Positions 6,856 through 10,386 of a stretch of DNA of 10,386 nt are shown here, in pieces. This DNA is from Clostridia bacterium (GTDB lineage Bacteria > Bacillota > Clostridia > Oscillospirales > CAG-382). The notes beneath the pieces are model-generated. The model was not told the origin of the DNA and did no database searches. It saw only the letters and a program-made list of their open reading frames with translations. The stretch is from assembly GCA_017646185.1 (NCBI GenBank), contig JAGCNA010000118.1, forward strand, positions 1-10,386. The letters are read 5' to 3'. Each line of letters opens with the position of its first letter. Position 1 is the first letter of the stretch. The position numbers and the translations under genes are program-made.

Positions 6856-8612
6856 ATTTCATCGCCTGCCTCTCTGTCATAAATTCTGGGTAGTCCGCAT
6901 ATACAGCCGCAGACCGCCGAAAACAAAAGTGTGTTTTCCCACATATTCCATACTCCGCCGAATATACCGCAAAGCAAAAGAGAAAATAGGGTGGCTACCG
7001 CCGCCGCGGCGGAATGCTTTAATTTGCCTGTGGTTTTGCCGGAAACGGCAATCAGTCCTCGGCGCAGTATCAATACCACGGTTACGGCAAACAGTATAAA
7101 GAGAAGGATTCCTCCTCCGATAATCAAAGCCGAATACATGTCTCCGCCGGCGGAAGCACCGTAGCCTGCGCTCTTAAAAGCGAAGTTGAAGGCGTTTTCA
7201 CCTAATCCCACGCCGGAAAACAGATATTTAAAGGCTGTTTTTGCGGCGGAGGGATAAACGGGAATTTCCGTAAACGTACTGCCGTTTATTATTCCCGTAC
7301 TGAACAGCACAAGCACTGCCGCGCAGGAGATTACGGCGCCGAAAATTATTCCCATACGTTTGCGGAATGCAAATATAAAATACAAAGCGGTTGTGCAAAT
7401 TACCGCAAGATACATCCATTCGGAAAAGCTTAAAGCCGCCGCAACGTATATTGCCAGGCAGGCAAGTGCGCCCGAGGAAAATGCGCCTCTTGAAAAAGCG
7501 GTGGAAAGGGCGGCGGGAAGAAGCAAGGGCAAAAGAAGGATATGAACGCTCTTTTGCGCCAGATAATCGCCGAAAGCGCCAAGGTTGCCCCCAAACAAAA
7601 ATGCAAAAATACAGCAAAGGGCAAGTATTAAAGCACCGCTGTTTATTACGCTCATAAGGCGGTAAAGCTGTTCACTGCTGCGCATAAGGTTTGCACACAG
7701 TATATATAAAACGGCTACCGTAAGGACAGTCAAGCCCATGTTTTCATAGCCAAAGGGTGTTACCGTTCCCGCAATAAAGGCGGAGAATGCAAAAAGCAAA
7801 GCAAAAATATCTGCCGCGGTAAAATAAAAATTACGCTTGCCGATAAGAAGCTTGAACAGATAGCTTACACCCGCTGTCAACGCCACGCAGGCGGAAATAC
7901 GGATATCGGCAAAGGGTAAAAGGAACAGAGAAATATATAATCCCCCTTCGGGAGAGTATATTATGACCGCAAAAGCGGCAACTGCAAGTAAAAACAAAAG
8001 TATATTCAAAGGGGATACAAAAAATCCCAAAACGCCTGTAACGGTACCGAAAAGCACCGCCCACGCCAGACGCTTTTTGGGCGGTCGTCTTTCCTCCAAA
8101 GCGTAACGGCTTACAGAAAACATTTCTCTTGCCACGTAGGAGGTTAATATACCGTCGCTTATACAGGTGATCATACTGCGGCGCAGAGGCATAAGCAAAA
8201 GCCCCGAAAAAGCGATAACCGCAGAATATATAAGGGAAAACAGATCGTATTCACTGCCCGCATACAGCTTTACAAAAAAAGCGGCGGCGGAATACAGACC
8301 TGTAAAAAACAAAAATACTCCGAAACTGCCGACGGAGGTATCAAGCAAGGCTCTGCAAAGAGATGCCGTTATGGACACCACACGGCTTTTTTCTGCGTGC
8401 AATGCGCAAAATCTGCGGGCACGGGAAGCAACGGCGGTGAATTTTTTATATAAATATCCCAGCATACTGCTTTCAAGCAGGTTATCTTCCTTTAACAAGG
8501 CATCGCTCTTGGCTTGGGGCGTTTCTCCCTTGCCGGAAAAAAAGCGCGACCAAATACGGCTCCCACCTGTGAGCCGTGAGATATACGAGCCGATTTTGCC
8601 GCGTCTTAACAT
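6852..8612 (-). CDS. Polytopic membrane protein of the O-antigen ligase/polysaccharide polymerase type
   Basis: A 586-residue protein. About 90 mostly hydrophilic residues come first, then roughly 14 hydrophobic segments (from 94 to 573, among them 98-116, 123-142, 203-219, 223-234, 265-283, 294-308, 325-341, 355-373, 398-415, 421-438, 493-516, 536-552). A larger outer loop lies at about 440-490. The YSPEGGLYISLFLLPF stretch (219-234) and the FSGVGLGENAF motif (465-475) resemble the Wzy/WaaL superfamily, where G-x-G-x-x-N-F precedes a helix. These enzymes join or transfer lipid-linked glycans outside the membrane. The His-Asn pair usually found after that motif is not obvious here (GGDMYSALIIGGG instead). 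The start at 8612 overlaps the trmD stop by 7 nt. No glycosyltransferases are adjacent in the window, so the substrate is unknown. Confidence 0.7.
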   Translation of the reverse strand: MLRRGKIGSYISRLTGGSRIWSRFFSGKGETPQAKSDALLKEDNLLESSMLGYLYKKFTAVASRARRFCALHAEKSRVVSITASLCRALLDTSVGSFGVFLFFTGLYSAAAFFVKLYAGSEYDLFSLIYSAVIAFSGLLLMPLRRSMITCISDGILTSYVAREMFSVSRYALEERRPPKKRLAWAVLFGTVTGVLGFFVSPLNILLFLLAVAAFAVIIYSPEGGLYISLFLLPFADIRISACVALTAGVSYLFKLLIGKRNFYFTAADIFALLFAFSAFIAGTVTPFGYENMGLTVLTVAVLYILCANLMRSSEQLYRLMSVINSGALILALCCIFAFLFGGNLGAFGDYLAQKSVHILLLPLLLPAALSTAFSRGAFSSGALACLAIYVAAALSFSEWMYLAVICTTALYFIFAFRKRMGIIFGAVISCAAVLVLFSTGIINGSTFTEIPVYPSAAKTAFKYLFSGVGLGENAFNFAFKSAGYGASAGGDMYSALIIGGGILLFILFAVTVVLILRRGLIAVSGKTTGKLKHSAAAAVATLFSLLLCGIFGGVWNMWENTLLFSAVCGCICGLPRIYDREAGDEI

Positions 8613-9310
8613 TTTTTCTTTTCCTCGTTGTCCGTCTTTATAAGATCGGGACGTTTTTTAAGGGTGCGAAGCAGAGATTGCTCTGCCTGCCATTTTTTTA
8701 TTTCTGCGTGGTTGCCGTTTACCAATACCTCCGGCACCTCCAGCCCTTCAAAAACTCTGGGGCGGGTGTACTGGGGATATTCCAGCAAGCCATCCGACAA
8801 GCTTTCTTTTTCATAACATTCCGGATCCTTGAGCACGCCTTCCAAAAGTCTGGCGGTGGCATCCACCACGATCTCTGCGGCTATCTCTCCTCCGGTAAGC
8901 ACGTAATCGCCTATAGATATCTCTTCGTCTATTTCCAGCTCGATAACGCGCTCGTCAATACCTTCGTAATGACCGCAAAGCAAAATAAGGTTATCGTACT
9001 GCAAAAGCTCCTTGGCTTTCTGCTGGTTAAACAGACTGCCCTGAGGAGAAAAATATATGGTGCGCACGCTTCCGTTAAGACGCTTCTTAACGTCACGTAT
9101 GCAATCCACGATAGGCTGACACGCCATAACAAGACCAAAGCCGCCGCCGTAGGGAGAATCGTCCACACGGCGGTGCTTATCTTTGGTATACGATCTGATA
9201 TCGTTTGTATTAAGTGTAAATAATCCTTTTGCGCGTGCTCTGCCGATAATGCTGGTGTTAAAATAATTATCCAGCATATCGGGGAACAGGGTAAGTATTT
9301 CGTAATGCAA
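8606..9310 (-). CDS. trmD: tRNA (guanine(37)-N(1))-methyltransferase TrmD
   Basis: A 234-residue SPOUT methyltransferase that methylates N1 of G37 next to the anticodon, preventing +1 frameshifting; it acts as a dimer. The family landmarks are D51-S-P-Y-G-G-G57, the knot segments L110-L-C-G-H-Y-E-G-I-D-E-R121 and S132-I-G-D-Y-V-L-T-G-G-E142, R154, and the C-terminal L-L-E-Y-P-Q-Y-T-R-P. The general-base position, D169 in E. coli, is E169 here by ungapped alignment. The start codon is TTG at 9310; it gives the standard TrmD N-terminus (x-x-x-E-I-L-T-L-F-P) and there is no nearby in-frame ATG. AGGAAG lies about 9 nt upstream. It follows rimM by 5 nt and overlaps the start of the membrane protein gene by 7 nt. 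Confidence 0.97.
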   Translation of the reverse strand: MHYEILTLFPDMLDNYFNTSIIGRARAKGLFTLNTNDIRSYTKDKHRRVDDSPYGGGFGLVMACQPIVDCIRDVKKRLNGSVRTIYFSPQGSLFNQQKAKELLQYDNLILLCGHYEGIDERVIELEIDEEISIGDYVLTGGEIAAEIVVDATARLLEGVLKDPECYEKESLSDGLLEYPQYTRPRVFEGLEVPEVLVNGNHAEIKKWQAEQSLLRTLKKRPDLIKTDNEEKKKC

Positions 9311-9315
9311 AAATA

Positions 9316-9816
9316 TCAGCTTCCTATCCTGAGTCCTTCGTCCAAACGGACGTGTATGCCCTTTTCCACATCAACGGAGACAATATATCTGTCCACCGCG
9401 GGCATAAGATATTCTTTTTCTTCCCCTACGATATAATATAAAAATCCGCCGATCGTTTCGTCAATACGGGCAAGCTTTCCAACCTGCTCGCCGCTGTCCG
9501 CATCGAACACGGGGAGATCGATAAGATCGTCGTTATAAATTACGTCCGCGGGAAGAGCCGGATCGTAACGGTCAAAATAAACTGTCCTGCCGGTAAGCAC
9601 CGCGCAGGAGGTACGGTCCTCGTATCCCTCAAAAACGATAGAGGGTATGTTGGGACGGTACAAAGCGATTTTAAGCTTTTTTTCGCCCTTGGGGTCCAGA
9701 TAGAGATATTCCACTCCCTCCAGATAATCGGGGCTGTCACACCAGCAGGAAAATTTCAGTTCCCCTTTTATGCCTCGGGGAGAATTAAGCCTGCCTGCTT
9801 CCAAAAATCTTTTCAT
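9316..9816 (-). CDS. rimM: Ribosome maturation factor RimM
   Basis: A 166-residue RimM, which binds S19 and helps 16S rRNA 3'-domain folding during 30S assembly. Two beta-barrel domains are visible. The N-terminal RimM domain (about 5-83) has G8-R-L-N-S-P-R-G-I-K-G-E-L20. The C-terminal PRC-type barrel (about 93-163) has D96-D-L-I-D-L-P-V103, V112-G, L137-M-P-A-V141 and the end IVSVDVEKGIHVRL. Length is normal. The ATG at 9816 shares one base with the khpA stop (TAATG) and has no recognisable Shine-Dalgarno, so it is probably translated by ribosomes reinitiating after khpA. Neighbours rpsP, khpA and trmD form the conserved maturation operon. Confidence 0.96.
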   Translation of the reverse strand: MKRFLEAGRLNSPRGIKGELKFSCWCDSPDYLEGVEYLYLDPKGEKKLKIALYRPNIPSIVFEGYEDRTSCAVLTGRTVYFDRYDPALPADVIYNDDLIDLPVFDADSGEQVGKLARIDETIGGFLYYIVGEEKEYLMPAVDRYIVSVDVEKGIHVRLDEGLRIGS

Positions 9817-10046
9817 TAGTCAACAATATCTACGATAACGCGCTTGTTTTCCTTGGCTGCAGCCGCACGCATAACAACACGTATGCACTTTGCGATTCTG
9901 CCGCCGCGGCCGATAACCTTACCCATATCGGACTTGGCAACGGAAAGTTCCAGAATGACCGTATCACCGCTGACTTTTTCGGTAACCGCTACCTGCTCGG
10001 GATTTTCCACGATAGCAGATGCGATATCAATAAGTGTCTGCTTCAT
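9816..10046 (-). CDS. khpA: KH-domain RNA-binding protein KhpA (YlqC family)
   Basis: A 76-residue single KH-domain protein. The RNA-binding GxxG loop is G46-R-G-G49 inside V44-I-G-R-G-G-R-I-A-K53, followed by a helix rich in Ala/Arg. In Gram-positive bacteria KhpA pairs with KhpB (Jag/EloR) and binds many small and messenger RNAs, influencing cell elongation and division. The length and the location between rpsP and rimM match the family in Bacillota. The ATG at 10046 has AAAGGA about 10 nt upstream, directly after the U run of a putative attenuator, so its expression may be separately tuned from rpsP. The stop overlaps the rimM start by one base. Confidence 0.95.
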   Translation of the reverse strand: MKQTLIDIASAIVENPEQVAVTEKVSGDTVILELSVAKSDMGKVIGRGGRIAKCIRVVMRAAAAKENKRVIVDIVD

Positions 10047-10063
10047 CAGATAACCGTCCTTTC

Positions 10064-10100
10064 AAAAAAATCGGCATATTTCACCCCTGAAAATCCGATT
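10064..10100 (-). terminator. Putative attenuator terminator hairpin before khpA
   Basis: Hand folding of the minus-strand RNA pairs AAUCGGAUUUUC (10100-10089) with GAAAUAUGCCGAUU (10082-10069): 12 base pairs with two single-base bulges (G10075, U10078) and a 6-nt loop. Five U residues (10068-10064) follow at once. The 5' arm of this stem is also the 3' arm of the hairpin at 10083-10116, so the two cannot coexist. The end of the U run touches the khpA ribosome binding site. No energy calculation was made. Confidence 0.5.
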
Positions 10101-10116
10101 AAGGATTTTCAGAGGC
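10083..10116 (-). promoter_or_regulatory. Putative antiterminator hairpin after rpsP
   Basis: In the minus-strand RNA, GCCUCUGAAAAUCC (10116-10103) pairs along its full 14 nt with GGAUUUUCAGGGGU (10096-10083), including two G-U wobbles, around the loop UUAAUC. The wobbles exist only on the minus-strand RNA, which agrees with the direction of the operon. It is formed earlier and looks stronger than the competing terminator stem, so readthrough would be the default state. Its 5' arm starts 12 nt after the last base of the rpsP stop codon, close to where a terminating ribosome would reach. Confidence 0.5.
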
Positions 10117-10128
10117 TATGTTTTGTTC

Positions 10129-10371
10129 TTACTGTACGCCGGTTTTCTTAAGAAGGGCTCTAACGGTATCGGTAGGCTGTGCACCCTTTGCGATCCAATC
10201 CTTTGCCTTTTCGTTATCGATACTGATAACTGCGGGCTCCTTCATAGGATCATAGTAACCGATCTCCTCGATAAATCTGCCGTTTCTGGGATAACGGGAG
10301 TCTGCTACAACTACTCTGTAAAAGGGAGCCTTCTTTGCGCCCATTCTTCTGAGTCTGATTTTTACTGCCAT
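10129..10371 (-). CDS. rpsP: 30S ribosomal protein S16
   Basis: An 80-residue S16, complete, a structural protein of the 30S subunit that binds 16S rRNA early in assembly. The family signature is clear: A2-V-K-I-R-L-R-R-M-G near the start, P16-F-Y-R-V-V-V-A-D-S-R26, then G31-R-F-I-E-E-I-G-Y-Y-D-P42, and a Lys/Ala-rich helix before the end. Length is typical of Bacillota. The ATG at 10371 has GGAGG about 10 nt upstream at the very right edge of the window. It heads the visible operon; any promoter, and the ffh-type neighbours often found upstream, lie outside the window. The 82-nt gap to khpA contains the pair of competing hairpins described separately. Confidence 0.98.
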   Translation of the reverse strand: MAVKIRLRRMGAKKAPFYRVVVADSRYPRNGRFIEEIGYYDPMKEPAVISIDNEKAKDWIAKGAQPTDTVRALLKKTGVQ

Positions 10372-10386
10372 GATGTTTTTCCTCCA

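Noticed and set aside
6990..7015. GC-rich self-complementary run (GCCGCCGCGGCGG) as an operator or terminator
   Set aside because: It falls inside the membrane protein coding region, encodes an Ala-rich helix, and has no T tract or promoter nearby.

Overview
The window is a densely packed stretch of a bacterial chromosome, most likely from an anaerobic member of the Bacillota (class Clostridia). The evidence is an HPr with both His15 and the Ser46 regulatory site, the gene order rpsP-khpA-rimM-trmD, strong GGAGG-type Shine-Dalgarno sequences, short intergenic spaces and intrinsic terminators with U tracts. The family-level assignment is a guess. Thirteen genes are present. Twelve lie on the minus strand, and one on the plus strand is cut by the left edge. 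No gap exceeds about 105 bases, and I saw no tRNA, rRNA, CRISPR, insertion sequence or phage gene.

Read in the direction of transcription (right to left), the first block (10371 to 5847) is a ribosome/tRNA maturation operon: rpsP (S16), khpA, rimM and trmD. It runs without a gap into a large polytopic membrane protein of the O-antigen ligase/polysaccharide polymerase type and two small single-pass proteins that look like DUF4330 paralogues. The usual next gene, rplS (L19), is not there. The overlaps (7, 4 and 11 nt) suggest translational coupling from trmD into this envelope module. Between rpsP and khpA the minus-strand RNA can fold into two mutually exclusive hairpins, one ending in a U tract, which looks like an attenuator.

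The second block is the single gene ptsH (HPr), with its own perfect consensus promoter (TTGACA, 17 nt, TATAAT) and a strong terminator.

The third block (5427 to 341) starts 22 nt beyond that terminator's U tract: uvrC, rsmD, coaD, an enolase-superfamily enzyme and a D-2-hydroxyacid dehydrogenase, all overlapping or nearly touching. The first three are housekeeping genes (DNA repair, 16S rRNA methylation, CoA synthesis). The last two look like a small acid-metabolising pair of unknown substrate added at the end. A bidirectional terminator separates them from the convergent plus-strand gene, the C-terminus of a YwqG-like DUF1963 protein.

Most of the window is conserved housekeeping DNA. The parts most worth a second look are the putative attenuator after rpsP, the envelope module in the place of rplS, and the enolase-superfamily/dehydrogenase pair. 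I did not find clear evidence of a new defence or mobile system.
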